A stretch of DNA of 64,000 nt from an uncultured Eubacterium sp. (GTDB taxonomy: Bacteria > Bacillota > Clostridia > Lachnospirales > Lachnospiraceae). The notes beneath the pieces are model-generated. The model did not search any database. It saw only the letters and a list, made by a program, of their open reading frames with translations, and was not told the DNA's origin. The stretch spans positions 7,157 to 71,156 of the forward strand of contig CAJTLS010000010.1 of assembly GCA_910577295.1 (NCBI GenBank), read 5' to 3'. Positions 49,186 to 58,904 of the stretch are shown here, piece after piece. Each line of letters opens with the position of its first letter. Within the stretch, counting starts at the first letter, position 1. The position numbers and the translations under genes were made by a program.

Positions 49186-49227
49186 AACATTAAAAACGAC
49201 GCATTTTCACGCATCGTTTTTAATGTT
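49186..49227 (-). terminator. terminator of the first GH43 gene
   Basis: Perfect 14-bp arms (49186-49199 and 49214-49227) with a 14-nt loop. It lies downstream of the GH43 gene that ends at 49294, and a T-containing run follows on the minus strand. Confidence 0.7.
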
Positions 49228-49293
49228 TTATTAAATAAGGATTAATGAATGAGAACGTTATTTAATACTCTCTTAATCTTCATTAAGCAATAT

Positions 49294-51222
49294 TTATTTT
49301 ACCTTAACTTTTTTCACCGCACTGTATTTCCCATATACAATCTTACCGGTCTTATCTTTCTTATAAGCCCTGACTTTTACAAAATATTTCTTTCCTTTTT
49401 TCAATTTTTTAGAAACGCATTTTGTTTTCTTTGTACTTATTTTCTTAACGCCTTTTTTGAATTTCTTATCCGTAGCATAAATTACTTTATATCCGGCAGC
49501 GCCTTTTACCTTTTTCCATGAAATTTTAGCTTTCTTCGTTTTCTTTACAACTTTAACAGAAAGACCTTTCACTTTGGCAACTACAATTTTCTCGTCCTGC
49601 TCTACCTTTGGTGATGGAGATGGACTTACTGACGGCGTATTAACGTTTTGATTCGTATCCTGTGTCGGAACTGGCGTTGGAGTAGCCGTCGCCGGAACCG
49701 GTGTCGGCGCTTTTGTCGGTTTTGGTGTCGGCGATGCCGTCGGTGTCGGTGACGCAGTCGGCGTCGGTTTTGGTGTCGGGTCAGGAATATCTCCAGCATC
49801 ATCTGGCGCTATAAAACGCCAGTGGTCAAATTTCGCCAGACTGACTTTATCTTCGCCCTTAAATACCATAAACAAATCATGGACTCCCGTCGCATTCACA
49901 ATATCGGTGCTGAAGATTTTAAATAAATAGTCGCCTCCGGTATTCTCAATGTTCAGCGTTCCGATGAGCGGCCCGTCGCTGGAATCTAAGTGCAACTCCA
50001 TTTTCGCCTCTTTCACACTGGCAATTGCCGCTCTAAAGGATACTGCTCCTTTTTCTCCAAAATCAACATTTTTCACTTTAACAGAACTTCCGTTTTTAAT
50101 ATCACACAGATTCAGTCCCTCCGGCTTGCTGCCCTCGACTTCAATATTGGTTCCCCACGCATATGTCTCGGCCTCTGTCCATACATACGGATTGAGGACA
50201 TCAATCGCTTTCGGGCCATCTTTAGTCATATTAATGGTTGGAATTGTGCCATCTTCATTGTATTCAAATTCCTCTACCGCAACCGAACGGTGATAACTCG
50301 AGCCGCCTTTCAGAGCCTGATTGTGATAGAACAGGTAAGTATGCCCTTTAAAATCTACAATTCCCGGATGGTTGGTGTAACAATTATTACCTGACGGAAT
50401 TCCCTGTGTCGGCATAAAGATGCCTCTGTATTCCCACGGGCCGGTCGGGGAAGTACTGGTTGAATATGCCAGATGTTCCGAACCGCCACTCGGTAAAAAT
50501 GCTGCATATACCATATAGTACAGATTGTTGCGCTTGTAGAACCACGGTCCCTCAGCATACGAAGAGATTCGATCCTTATCAACTTTCGGTCCAAATGTAT
50601 CTTCGTTCATCTCTACATCTACAACGCCCTTTTTGCCAATCGACGTATCATAAGAAATCATATCTTCGTTCAGTTTTACATAACGGAGTTTCGGATTTCC
50701 AAAATACAAATATGCCTGTCCGTCGTCATCGATAAATACTGTCGGGTCAATATTGTTCCATTCCCCATCATCAACTAAAGGTTTGCCTATAGCATCGGTG
50801 AACGGACCGGTCGGACTGTCGCTTATACCAACGCCGATTACCATTCCGCCGTTTTTCTTATGTATCGGTACATAAAGATAATATTTACCGTTTCTCTCAA
50901 TACACTGCGGCGCCCATGCACGATCCTGTGCCCACTTAAATGTCTTTAAAGACAAAACGACTCCATGGTCTGTAAAGTTCACCATATCTTTCGTGGAATA
51001 ACATTTCCAGTCATTCATTGTGTAAAAGTTGCTAACTAATTTATCCTCATCATGGCTTGTGTACAAATATAAAGTATCTCCGGATACCATTGGCGCCGGA
51101 TCCGCTGTATAAATATTTTGTACAATCGGATTATCCGCCTTAGATGGTACTACGGCAAAAAATGCAGCACAGCACAATACGAAGAAACTTGCCAGCACTT
51201 TCACTAGTGTTCTTTTCTTCAT
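49294..51222 (-). CDS. secreted GH43 glycosidase with CBM6-like and FN3 domains
   Basis: 642 residues. Signal peptide 1-29 (ends PSKADN). The GH43 five-blade propeller (about 30-330) has general base Asp in YTADPAPMV, modulator Asp in NNIDPTVFIDDDG and general acid Glu in SYAEGPWFYKR. A CBM6-like beta-sandwich (about 345-475) contains EAETYAWG. A Thr/Pro linker (about 480-545) and a Lys-rich fibronectin-III-like domain (about 555-642) end it. It likely removes arabinose or xylose from plant polysaccharides. ATG at 51222 follows GAGGAAG. Confidence 0.93.
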   Translation of the reverse strand: MKKRTLVKVLASFFVLCCAAFFAVVPSKADNPIVQNIYTADPAPMVSGDTLYLYTSHDEDKLVSNFYTMNDWKCYSTKDMVNFTDHGVVLSLKTFKWAQDRAWAPQCIERNGKYYLYVPIHKKNGGMVIGVGISDSPTGPFTDAIGKPLVDDGEWNNIDPTVFIDDDGQAYLYFGNPKLRYVKLNEDMISYDTSIGKKGVVDVEMNEDTFGPKVDKDRISSYAEGPWFYKRNNLYYMVYAAFLPSGGSEHLAYSTSTSPTGPWEYRGIFMPTQGIPSGNNCYTNHPGIVDFKGHTYLFYHNQALKGGSSYHRSVAVEEFEYNEDGTIPTINMTKDGPKAIDVLNPYVWTEAETYAWGTNIEVEGSKPEGLNLCDIKNGSSVKVKNVDFGEKGAVSFRAAIASVKEAKMELHLDSSDGPLIGTLNIENTGGDYLFKIFSTDIVNATGVHDLFMVFKGEDKVSLAKFDHWRFIAPDDAGDIPDPTPKPTPTASPTPTASPTPKPTKAPTPVPATATPTPVPTQDTNQNVNTPSVSPSPSPKVEQDEKIVVAKVKGLSVKVVKKTKKAKISWKKVKGAAGYKVIYATDKKFKKGVKKISTKKTKCVSKKLKKGKKYFVKVRAYKKDKTGKIVYGKYSAVKKVKVK

Positions 51223-51449
51223 CTCTTCCTCATTCCTCCATTTCCTTATAATCATAACCATGAGCAAAACTCCACACATTCAGTATTTATGCAGGTTTGC
51301 GAAGCATGGCAACCTCTTTTAATACTCCCAGAACCTTTGGTTCTGTATTTATAGCAACAACCGGCCTCTCATAGTATAATTAAAGTACCAATTCAAACAC
51401 ACATAAAGGAGGCGATTGCTATCTATCATCAGAAAATTCAAGAAATTAT
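51223..51449. other. gap between GH43 genes
   Basis: It contains a 7-bp hairpin with a triloop (51329-51345). On the plus strand there is an isolated TATAAT (51374-51379) and, further on, AAAGGAGG, without a normal start codon behind it. No gene is claimed. Confidence 0.35.
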
Positions 51450-53927
51450 CTATCGTATTTTAATCTTTATTTTCGCTGTTTTTTTACTTCCATCCAGCGC
51501 CCTTACTCTGACATAAATCGTCTTCTTCCGTCCTTTCTTCTTTGTTTTCAAGACTCCTTTTTTCGTAAGCGATGCATATTTTTTATACTTTTTCTTTGTA
51601 AATTCATATTTGAACGCCGCAGAACCCTTGCGTTTTTTTGTAATTTTCAAATATTTACCCAACTTCAGTTTTTTGCCTGCTTTTACTTTTTTGGAAGAAG
51701 GACTGAACTTAAGCTTTTTGATAACCGGAGACGTCGTCGGCTCAATTTTCCGGTATGGCTTATCTGTCGATTCTGCCTTTTCTGTTGGCAGTTGCGTCGG
51801 CTTATCTGACGGCCCCCCTGTCGGAATCTGTGTTGGAATATCCGTCGGTGTATCAGTTGGCGTAGCTGTTGGCACTGGTGTGGCCGTTTGTATCGGTGTT
51901 GGTGTTTCTATTATTTTGTCTGTTATTATAACCATCATAGTCACCGCTCTATTTTCCGGAAGCACTTCTGCTTCCTCTTCTATATCCAGTATAGGTTCAC
52001 CATCCACTCCAAACTGAACTACCCGCAGGAAAGCATCCCTTTTAAAATCTGTGCCGTCTCCCGGTCTGGCATGAAACACATTGATTAAGTTGCCATCTTC
52101 ATCTGTAACATAGGAGTTGTGTCCCGGACCATGATATTTGTTTTCCCCTCGTGATGTAAAACCTGTCAGCAAAGGATAATTCGTCTTTTTCCAAGAAGCT
52201 GCATCCAGAAAATCTACATTGTCTGATAAATCTATCTGCGTCATTCCCACACAATAAGTTTCATCCGTTGCCCCTCCGGAATATGTTAAGTACAATTTAT
52301 CTTTTGTTATAATGACATTGGGACCTTCTGTTACAAACTCATGATTGCGTTCCCATCCATATTCACAAGGTACAATTTTCACGGCCTTACTTATTAATTT
52401 TCCGGGATTCTCTGCTGTCGTTTCACCAATCCACAAATCCGCCGTTCCACCGTTTTTAGAGAAATTTCTTTGGGACCAAATAACATAATGACGGTTGTTA
52501 TAGGAAAAATGTGTCATATCCAACGTAATTCCCCCATAGGAACGGTTTAAGTTTTTGCCGGTATTGTCAAGATATCTCTTCGGAGCTTCCCAATCCGCAT
52601 ATACCGTAGGATTTCCCCCGGTCTTTAATTTCATGATTGCACATTGTACATCCCATCCGGTGCCTATATTAGTGGCAAAAAACATATACAATTCATTGTT
52701 AATCACATGTAATTCAGGAGCCCAATGATTGCTCTTAGATACAATATTTCCTTCTTTTCCTTTAGCTTCGTCATATATACGATATTTCTTTGCTGTTTTC
52801 AATCCGGTAACCGTATCTGCCTCGCGAATGTAAAAATTCAAATTTCCGGATTCATTGGTGGCAATAAAATAATATTTACCATTGAAGAATACAATATTAG
52901 GGTCAGCATTTCCCGCTATAAAAGGATAGTTATCACTTTTTGAGATTTTATCTCCCAATGTCCTAACTGTACCCGTTACCTTGTATGTTCCCAGCTTGTT
53001 AAAATCAACGTTTGCCAAATCATCCTTATTCCATATTACACTTTTCTCTGTTTGAGAACCATCGGAATAATTTGCCTTAACCCGAACTCCGGACAAATCC
53101 CTTGGTCTTCCACAAGTAACTTCTACCTGTGCTTCTTCTACAGATGTATTGACAATCGGCTTCAATTTATTAAGAATCTTCTCTGACTCTTCCAAAGTCA
53201 CTGCAATCATATTACTCTCAATGGCATAAGGAATGTCAGATAAAATACTTTCCCCACTCGTTCGCTCCTGCTGCTTCTTTTCTCCCACAGAAGAAAAGTC
53301 CAACGTTTCATTTATATAATCTTCTCCGGTTTCCTTACTGGTCCAACGGATATAGTAACGGTCTGATTCTTTGTCGTAGGTACATTCCGGTTTTTTTACT
53401 GTATCCGTGTCGCTTACTGTCAGCATACCTATTTCTTTGTAGGAGAGTAAGTCTTTTGATGTAAAAAATATTAGTTTCCCCTTATCTTCATCTGCTATTT
53501 CTTCTTCGCCATCCTTTTCTTCATTTGTACGCACGGCAAGAACACCAAAACTTCCATCTTTCATGCGGAATATATAAGGCTGCTTTATTCCTTTCGTCTG
53601 CGTTCCCTTATTTTTTGCAAAGAGAACGCCTGTATTATAATTCAGGGCTTCAAAATTCTTACCATCCCTGCTATATGCCAGATGCATACTATCCGTCACT
53701 GCCGACTGGTACATTCCATGGGCTTTTTGCCCGCTTCTTCCCATAATAGTATCATCCTCTTCACGCGTATAACTAAGTATATATCCGCCACTCTCCGTCT
53801 GTTCCTCTTTCTGTACATCTTCTTCTGACGATGCTTTACTGGTAACAGGAACAATGGTCATTGCTAACGCCATAATCAATAACAGAGTTATATACATTTG
53901 GGCTCTGCGAAAAAATATATGCTTCAT
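51450..53927 (-). CDS. secreted multidomain GH43 arabinofuranosidase-like enzyme
   Basis: 825 residues. Signal peptide 1-32. Residues about 45-230 form a first propeller-like region (MGRSGQKAHGMYQSAVTDSMHLAYSRDGKNF) lacking clear catalytic acids. A bacterial Ig-like Big_4 domain follows (about 262-330, VKANYSDGSQTEKSVIW). The GH43 catalytic domain (about 335-650) has Asp in GNADPNIVFF, Asp in ITLDMTHFS and Glu in FVTEGPNVI. A Thr/Pro linker and a Lys-rich C-terminal Ig-like domain (about 730-825) end it. Likely acts on arabinan or arabinoxylan. The AraC gene is divergent from it. Confidence 0.9.
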   Translation of the reverse strand: MKHIFFRRAQMYITLLLIMALAMTIVPVTSKASSEEDVQKEEQTESGGYILSYTREEDDTIMGRSGQKAHGMYQSAVTDSMHLAYSRDGKNFEALNYNTGVLFAKNKGTQTKGIKQPYIFRMKDGSFGVLAVRTNEEKDGEEEIADEDKGKLIFFTSKDLLSYKEIGMLTVSDTDTVKKPECTYDKESDRYYIRWTSKETGEDYINETLDFSSVGEKKQQERTSGESILSDIPYAIESNMIAVTLEESEKILNKLKPIVNTSVEEAQVEVTCGRPRDLSGVRVKANYSDGSQTEKSVIWNKDDLANVDFNKLGTYKVTGTVRTLGDKISKSDNYPFIAGNADPNIVFFNGKYYFIATNESGNLNFYIREADTVTGLKTAKKYRIYDEAKGKEGNIVSKSNHWAPELHVINNELYMFFATNIGTGWDVQCAIMKLKTGGNPTVYADWEAPKRYLDNTGKNLNRSYGGITLDMTHFSYNNRHYVIWSQRNFSKNGGTADLWIGETTAENPGKLISKAVKIVPCEYGWERNHEFVTEGPNVIITKDKLYLTYSGGATDETYCVGMTQIDLSDNVDFLDAASWKKTNYPLLTGFTSRGENKYHGPGHNSYVTDEDGNLINVFHARPGDGTDFKRDAFLRVVQFGVDGEPILDIEEEAEVLPENRAVTMMVIITDKIIETPTPIQTATPVPTATPTDTPTDIPTQIPTGGPSDKPTQLPTEKAESTDKPYRKIEPTTSPVIKKLKFSPSSKKVKAGKKLKLGKYLKITKKRKGSAAFKYEFTKKKYKKYASLTKKGVLKTKKKGRKKTIYVRVRALDGSKKTAKIKIKIR

Positions 53928-54205
53928 TTCTTATCTGTCTCCTTTGAAGAAATCATTTGGCTACACCAGATACATTACAATTCCTGCTTCAAAAACACGG
54001 AACAGGAACGGAAATCAATTAAAATAATTGTAATTATCATTGTATCAAAAATAAAATGTTTTTCCATGATAAATTATGTTCTTTTTATGATATATTCAGA
54101 TATTTTTTTCTTTTTTCTTGTCTTATACCAAAAACAGGTGTATTCTATATTTACCTATTGCGACATATGGGAAAAAATGGGGGGGCGTAGAAAGGAGAAA
54201 CTGCT

Positions 54206-54979
54206 ATGATTGACATTTTATATGTACAAAATAATATAACTCATCCTGCCGGTTTCCAATATATTGTTGATAAAACCAATGATTGGTGGTTACTGACCAT
54301 GAGCCAGTCTCCGGCTTATTATATTGTTGATGGAAAGAGAAGCGTTATGCCTGCCCATACGATAGTTCTGTACCCGCCCTTTTCTTCGATTGAATACGGC
54401 TCTATCGAGGGGGAAAATTTCAGCGACGACTGGATACGCTTTTACACGGACGAACCATTTATCTGCAACGGAATCATTCCCTTTGCCACGCCTTTTAAGG
54501 CAATGGAACACATTTTTATCAGCGAACTGATTCATTTGCTGGCAATCGAAAATTTTTTTCAAAATCAGTTTCGGGAATTTACTATCCAGTCGCTCTTCCA
54601 AATTCTGTTTTCGAAATTGCGGGAGTCGCTGTCGAATAAATCCAAAGACTTTCGGGAACTGGCGTTACAACAGCTTCATATGAATATTAAAAACAATCCC
54701 GCCTCCCCTTGGAATGTTCCGGACATGGCAAAACAATTGTACATCTCTCCTAGACATTTACAAAAACTGTATCAGAAACGTTATGGTATTTCCTGCATGG
54801 AAGATGTAATAAAAAACCGGTTAATTCTTGCCAGAGAAAAGCTTGCTTCTACTCATTTACCGATTTATAAAATTGCGGAAATGTGCGGATACTCTAACAC
54901 CGAACACTTCAGCCGCCAGTTCAAAAAGCAGTTCGGCATGTCGCCGAATGCGTTTCGGAAATCACGGGGAGGGAACTGA
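54206..54979 (+). CDS. AraC-family transcriptional regulator
   Basis: 257 residues. An N-terminal cupin-like sensor (about 10-130) precedes two helix-turn-helix motifs (VPDMAKQLYISPRHLQKLYQ and IAEMCGYSNTEHFSRQFKKQ; ends MSPNAFRK). AAAGGAG lies 8 nt before the ATG. It is divergent from the two GH43 genes across a 278-bp AT-rich gap, so it probably controls them in response to sugar (inference). Confidence 0.93.
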   Translation: MIDILYVQNNITHPAGFQYIVDKTNDWWLLTMSQSPAYYIVDGKRSVMPAHTIVLYPPFSSIEYGSIEGENFSDDWIRFYTDEPFICNGIIPFATPFKAMEHIFISELIHLLAIENFFQNQFREFTIQSLFQILFSKLRESLSNKSKDFRELALQQLHMNIKNNPASPWNVPDMAKQLYISPRHLQKLYQKRYGISCMEDVIKNRLILAREKLASTHLPIYKIAEMCGYSNTEHFSRQFKKQFGMSPNAFRKSRGGN

Positions 54980-55041
54980 TTTCGTATAATATCCAATTCC
55001 TTTCACATACTATGAAAAACAACATGGAAGGAAGTTAAATT

Positions 55042-55473
55042 ATGTCAGATGATACAATCAAGCTTTTACGGGAGTGCAACGCCGGCATTAAGATGAGCAT
55101 TTCCTCTCTGGATGACGTTATGGAACAGGTACAGAACGAAAGTCTGAAAAAGATTTTACAGGACAGCCGTGAAATCCATACGAGGCTGAAACAGGAAACA
55201 AAACAATATTTGGAAAAATATAATGAAGAGGGAAAAGAACCTGCTGCCATAGCGAAAGCAATGTCAAAAATAAAGACGGAATTGAAAACTTTAGGCGAAG
55301 ATAACGATTGTAATATCGCAGACCTTATCACCGACGGGTGCAACATGGGCATAAAATCCCTTTACCGCTATCTGAATCAATATCCGGCAGCCGAGGACGA
55401 AATCAAAAACCTTGCCCGCCGTACGATTGAGACCGAAGAAGCGCTGCGGGCAGAGTTAAGGACTTATTTATGA
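55042..55473 (+). CDS. four-helix-bundle hypothetical protein
   Basis: 143 residues, all helical and rich in Glu and Lys, with no signal or membrane segment. The helix pattern (MSDDTIKLLRECNAGIKMSISSLDDVM; LKKILQDSREIHTRLKQE; IADLITDGCNMGIKSLYRYL) is like DUF2383/ferritin-like bundles, but metal ligands are not clear. GGAAGGAAG precedes the ATG. A terminator follows at once. Function unknown. Confidence 0.75.
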   Translation: MSDDTIKLLRECNAGIKMSISSLDDVMEQVQNESLKKILQDSREIHTRLKQETKQYLEKYNEEGKEPAAIAKAMSKIKTELKTLGEDNDCNIADLITDGCNMGIKSLYRYLNQYPAAEDEIKNLARRTIETEEALRAELRTYL

Positions 55474-55496
55474 AAGGGGCTTTCCTCCCCCTTTCA
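55471..55496. terminator. bidirectional terminator
   Basis: A perfect 9-bp stem TGAAAGGGG / CCCCTTTCA with an 8-nt loop, then TCATTTTTT. It lies between the convergent genes ending at 55473 and 55497. Confidence 0.85.
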
Positions 55497-55808
55497 TCAT
55501 TTTTTCTTCTGTGGAAGTTCATCGTACATGGCGTGCAGAACCTTTGTCATCAGTTCGGTATCTTCTACCTCTTCTACAATAACCATTAACGTTTTCGAAC
55601 CCTCATACGGATATCCTCTCTCTGCCTCCGGCAGCAGCTCCAGCGCCGAATCCGTCGGCTTCAAATACAAGCAGTTATCACATATATTACCTACCAGCTT
55701 CCCATTAAAATAAACAAGATACTCTCCCATCATTTTACGTGAAGTAACATCCCCCGCTTTGCGGAGATTTTCTATCACGTAATCATGAAACTCTACCGTC
55801 GTTGACAT
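55497..55808 (-). CDS. TfoX/Sxy N-terminal domain protein
   Basis: 103 residues. FHDYVIENLRKAGDVTSRKMMGEYLVYFNGKLVGNICDNCLYLK is the TfoX-N fold. In Proteobacteria TfoX/Sxy regulates competence, but the role of stand-alone Firmicutes versions is unknown. ATG at 55808 is chosen because AGAGGA lies 6 nt upstream; the longer frame to 55973 has no support. Confidence 0.88.
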   Translation of the reverse strand: MSTTVEFHDYVIENLRKAGDVTSRKMMGEYLVYFNGKLVGNICDNCLYLKPTDSALELLPEAERGYPYEGSKTLMVIVEEVEDTELMTKVLHAMYDELPQKKK

Positions 55809-55930
55809 AAGCAATCCTCTCCTTTTCTCTTTCCATTCATCTGCTTTCAGTATAGCAGAAATAGCAGCCGCATAAAAGAATAATTTTCCATAACAATGTT
55901 GGCTTGTAATCTTCCAAAAAACAAAATATA

Positions 55931-56020
55931 ATGATGTTTGAAGAATTGCGGGAGTTGTGAAACAACGAAGCAATTCGCATCATTTGTTGGGGGCAAAATA
56001 CCTTTTGACCTCAACATCAT
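55931..56020 (+). repeat. dispersed intergenic element, copy B
   Basis: The fullest copy: imperfect terminal inverted repeats (ATGATGTTTGA at 55931 and TCAACATCAT at 56011-56020), the nested hairpin GAATTGC/GCAATTC (55943-55949, 55970-55976) around GTTGT/ACAAC, and the imperfect GGCAAAA/TTTTGAC hairpin. It lies upstream of a two-component operon. TATAAT at 56020-56025 follows directly. Confidence 0.72.
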
Positions 56021-56058
56021 ATAATAAAACATACACCAAAAACGGAAGGGGACTAAAA

Positions 56059-56739
56059 ATGACATATGATTGTCTAATTATAGATGACGAAAAAATGCTT
56101 GCTGACAGCACAGCGGAATATTTTAACCTGTTTGGTGTTAAAACGGCAATTGCATACAGCGCCTCCGACTGCAGGGATTTTTTCAGGGAAAACAGTGCGG
56201 AGCTGCTTTTGCTTGACATAAACCTCGGCGACGGCAGCGGCTTCGAGCTTTGCAAAGAGCTTCGGGAAACTACGGAAATACCTATACTGTTTATTTCTGC
56301 GCGCACAAGTGATAATGACAAAATTATCGCTCTCAGTATTGGCGGCGACGATTATATCCAGAAACCTTATTCCCTCAGCGTCCTATTAGCAAAGGTCAAG
56401 GCGGTGCTCAAACGCTATGGAAGCAAAGAGACAGCAACATACACGGACGGGCATTTATTTGTCGACTTTCATGCGAAGCAGGTTCGCATTGACGGAACTC
56501 CGGTAAAACTGACGTCGCTTGAATTTAAGCTGCTGGCTTATTTGATACAAAACGCAGGACAGGTAATCTCGAAGCAGGAACTTTTTGAAAACGTCTGGGA
56601 GGATAGATTTACGGGCGATGGCACGCTCAATGTGCATATCCGCAAAATACGCAAAGCAATTGAGCGAAACGCAGACAAACCTCAATATATTATTACCGTT
56701 TGGGGCGACGGTTACCGCTTCATGGGAGGGAATGAATGA
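56059..56739 (+). CDS. OmpR-family response regulator
   Basis: 226 residues. The receiver domain has DDEK at 9-12, phospho-acceptor Asp53 in LLLDINLGDGSG and Lys in YIQKPYS. The winged helix (about 125-226) contains VKLTSLEFKLLAYLIQNAGQVIS and VWGDGYRFMGG. ATG at 56059 is chosen because GGAAGGGG lies upstream and it gives the standard start MTYDCLIIDDEK. It overlaps the kinase gene by 4 bp. Confidence 0.94.
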   Translation: MTYDCLIIDDEKMLADSTAEYFNLFGVKTAIAYSASDCRDFFRENSAELLLLDINLGDGSGFELCKELRETTEIPILFISARTSDNDKIIALSIGGDDYIQKPYSLSVLLAKVKAVLKRYGSKETATYTDGHLFVDFHAKQVRIDGTPVKLTSLEFKLLAYLIQNAGQVISKQELFENVWEDRFTGDGTLNVHIRKIRKAIERNADKPQYIITVWGDGYRFMGGNE

Positions 56740-57998
56740 AAAGCCATATTTTTTTCGGCGCCGTATTTGTCCTCTTTTTCATTGAAGTGACAGTATTTAT
56801 TCTGTATATACTTCCGAAAACAGAGAATGAGCAGGATACTGTCGCTGTCAATGAAGTTGTCCAGACTGTGCAGGACAACTGGAAGCATCTGGATAGCCTT
56901 ACCAATCCGACGGCTCTTGATTATGTTGTGATTGACTTGGAAGGAACTGTTTTGTACAAAACAAAATCCGGCCTCAGTGAAAATCTCAATATGGCAATCC
57001 GCCACAAAGATACGATTCTTGATGTTCGGGCGAATGGAGCGGCGGGCAAACTCATTATTTACAACAACGACAAGCTGATTTACCAATCCGAAAAACAGAC
57101 CGTCATTTTCGCCTTTATAGCGGTCATATTCTTACAGTTTGTTATCTGTGCGGGTTTCTTTTTCTATATGCGGCGCGCGATTATCCAACCGTTTCATAAA
57201 CTGAAACAATTTGCAAAGCGGGTTGCGTCAGGCAATCTCGATATTCCGTTGGAAATGGACCGTCAAAATGTATTCGGGGCATTTACCGAGAGTTTTGATA
57301 TCATGCGCTGTGAATTAAAAAAAGCAAAAATTGCCGAGGCGAAAGCAAACGAGAGCAAAAAGGAACTGGTGGCAAAGCTGTCGCACGATATTAAAACGCC
57401 GATTGCCAGTATCAAAGCGGCTTCCGAAGTAGGAGCGGCATTATCGTCCGATAAAAAGAATCGGGAAAATTACGGGCAAATTATACAAAAGGCAGACCAG
57501 ATTAATACGCTGGTTACAAATCTCTTTTCCGCCACGTTGGAAGAGCTTCAGGAACTTCCCGTAACGCCGTCGATTTTAAAAAGCGGCGAACTGCAGACTC
57601 TGCTCGAAAATGCGGATTATCTGCACCGCGCCGTAATACCGTCGGTTCCCGATTGTCTGTTATTTGCAGACAGACTGCGTCTACAGCAGGTGTTTGACAA
57701 TGTGTTTGCCAATTCTTATAAATACGCAAATACTCCAATAGATGTGACGATACTTACAAAGGAGCGCTGTCTGACCGTCATTATTGAAGACTACGGCGGC
57801 GGCATTGACGAGGCGGAACTGCCGTTTATAAAAGAAAAATTCAGGCGCGGCGGCAATACAAAAAACATTGAGGGCGCGGGACTCGGGCTCTATATTGCGG
57901 ATTATTGTATGAGAGAAATGAAAGGACGGCTTGACGTGGAAAACGGTTCCGCCGGACTGCGGGTGACGATTGCGATTGCGCTGGGCGAATGGATTTAA
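56736..57998 (+). CDS. sensor histidine kinase with HAMP domain
   Basis: 420 residues. Two membrane helices (about 5-26 and 122-145) bracket an outside sensor of about 95 residues. Then a HAMP linker (about 146-200), phospho-His217 in KLSHDIKTPIASIKAASEV and an ATPase domain (FDNVFANSYKYA; GAGLGLYIADYCM). It acts with the regulator upstream and probably senses an envelope or peptide signal relevant to the ABC exporter that follows. Confidence 0.94.
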   Translation: MKSHIFFGAVFVLFFIEVTVFILYILPKTENEQDTVAVNEVVQTVQDNWKHLDSLTNPTALDYVVIDLEGTVLYKTKSGLSENLNMAIRHKDTILDVRANGAAGKLIIYNNDKLIYQSEKQTVIFAFIAVIFLQFVICAGFFFYMRRAIIQPFHKLKQFAKRVASGNLDIPLEMDRQNVFGAFTESFDIMRCELKKAKIAEAKANESKKELVAKLSHDIKTPIASIKAASEVGAALSSDKKNRENYGQIIQKADQINTLVTNLFSATLEELQELPVTPSILKSGELQTLLENADYLHRAVIPSVPDCLLFADRLRLQQVFDNVFANSYKYANTPIDVTILTKERCLTVIIEDYGGGIDEAELPFIKEKFRRGGNTKNIEGAGLGLYIADYCMREMKGRLDVENGSAGLRVTIAIALGEWI

Positions 57999-58008
57999 TC
58001 GTAGTAGA

Positions 58009-58063
58009 TTTAAGAAAAATTTAAGGATTGCATAAAGACCGTTAAGAATTGAAAAGGTACAAT
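58009..58063 (+). promoter_or_regulatory. direct repeats and promoter before ABC exporter
   Basis: TTTAAG occurs at 58009 and 58020 (11-bp step) and TTAAG again 21 bp further on, a pattern of regulator binding on one DNA face. A TACAAT -10 (58058-58063) has no good -35. A hairpin (58076-58100) lies in the leader. The regulator at 56059-56739 is the likely activator. Confidence 0.5.
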
Positions 58064-58144
58064 AGTCCTAGAAAAAACGGCGACTGAAAACCGCGCCGTT
58101 CTGCACAGGGCGGCCTTTTCTTATTAGATGGGAGGATATTCCAT

Positions 58145-58903
58145 ATGAAACAAATTTTGTTAAAAACTGAGAAGTTATGCAAATCCTTTTCTAACGGCGG
58201 CTCTATGCAGCATGTTTTGAAAAATATTGATTTGACGCTCCATAAAGGTGACTTTACCGTTATTATGGGCGCAAGCGGCGCGGGTAAATCTACGCTTTTG
58301 TACGCGCTGTCGGGAATGGATACGCCTACGCTCGGAACGATTACCTTTGGCGAAAAAATTATTTCCGATTTGAATTCTGACGGCCTTGCCGTGTTCCGGC
58401 GCGACCACTGCGGATTCGTATTTCAGCAGATTTATCTGATTGACAACATGAGCGTAATGGACAACGTACTTGCCGCCGGACTGCTCGTCAACAAAGAGAA
58501 AAAGACGCTTTTACAAAGAGTGCGGGAATTATTTGCGGCAGTAGGTATTTCCGAAGACACACAGAAGAAATTCCCGACGCAGATTTCGGGCGGGGAAGCG
58601 CAGCGGGTGGGAATCGTGCGCGCACTTGTTAATTCACCGGAAATTCTTTTTGCCGACGAGCCTACCGGCGCCCTCAACAGCAAAACCGGACTGGACGTGC
58701 TTGATACGCTGACTCAATGTAATGAGCGGGGCCAAAGCATTGTTATGGTAACACACGATATGCGTTCTGCGCGCCGCGGCAACCGTATACTGTACTTACA
58801 GGACGGCGTAATTTTAGGCGAATGCGACTTGGGTAAATACTCGCACGGCGATACGCAGCGGCATGAAAAACTTTCCGCATTTTTAAATGAAATGGGGTGG
58901 TAA
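58145..58903 (+). CDS. ABC transporter ATPase (LolD/MacB type)
   Basis: 252 residues. Walker A GASGAGKST at 42-50, Q-loop VFQQIYLIDNMSV, signature ISGGEAQRVGIVRAL, Walker B ILFADEPTGALNSK and H-loop VTHDM. This is the class that works with FtsX-type permeases in peptide resistance or lipoprotein release. GGGAGG precedes the ATG. The permease gene starts 1 bp after its stop. Confidence 0.95.
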   Translation: MKQILLKTEKLCKSFSNGGSMQHVLKNIDLTLHKGDFTVIMGASGAGKSTLLYALSGMDTPTLGTITFGEKIISDLNSDGLAVFRRDHCGFVFQQIYLIDNMSVMDNVLAAGLLVNKEKKTLLQRVRELFAAVGISEDTQKKFPTQISGGEAQRVGIVRALVNSPEILFADEPTGALNSKTGLDVLDTLTQCNERGQSIVMVTHDMRSARRGNRILYLQDGVILGECDLGKYSHGDTQRHEKLSAFLNEMGW

Positions 58904-58904
58904 C

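Noticed and set aside
51416..51528. Short plus-strand frame behind a strong AAAGGAGG
   Set aside because: Only TTG/ATT starts lie too close to the site, and the frame runs antisense into the GH43 end.
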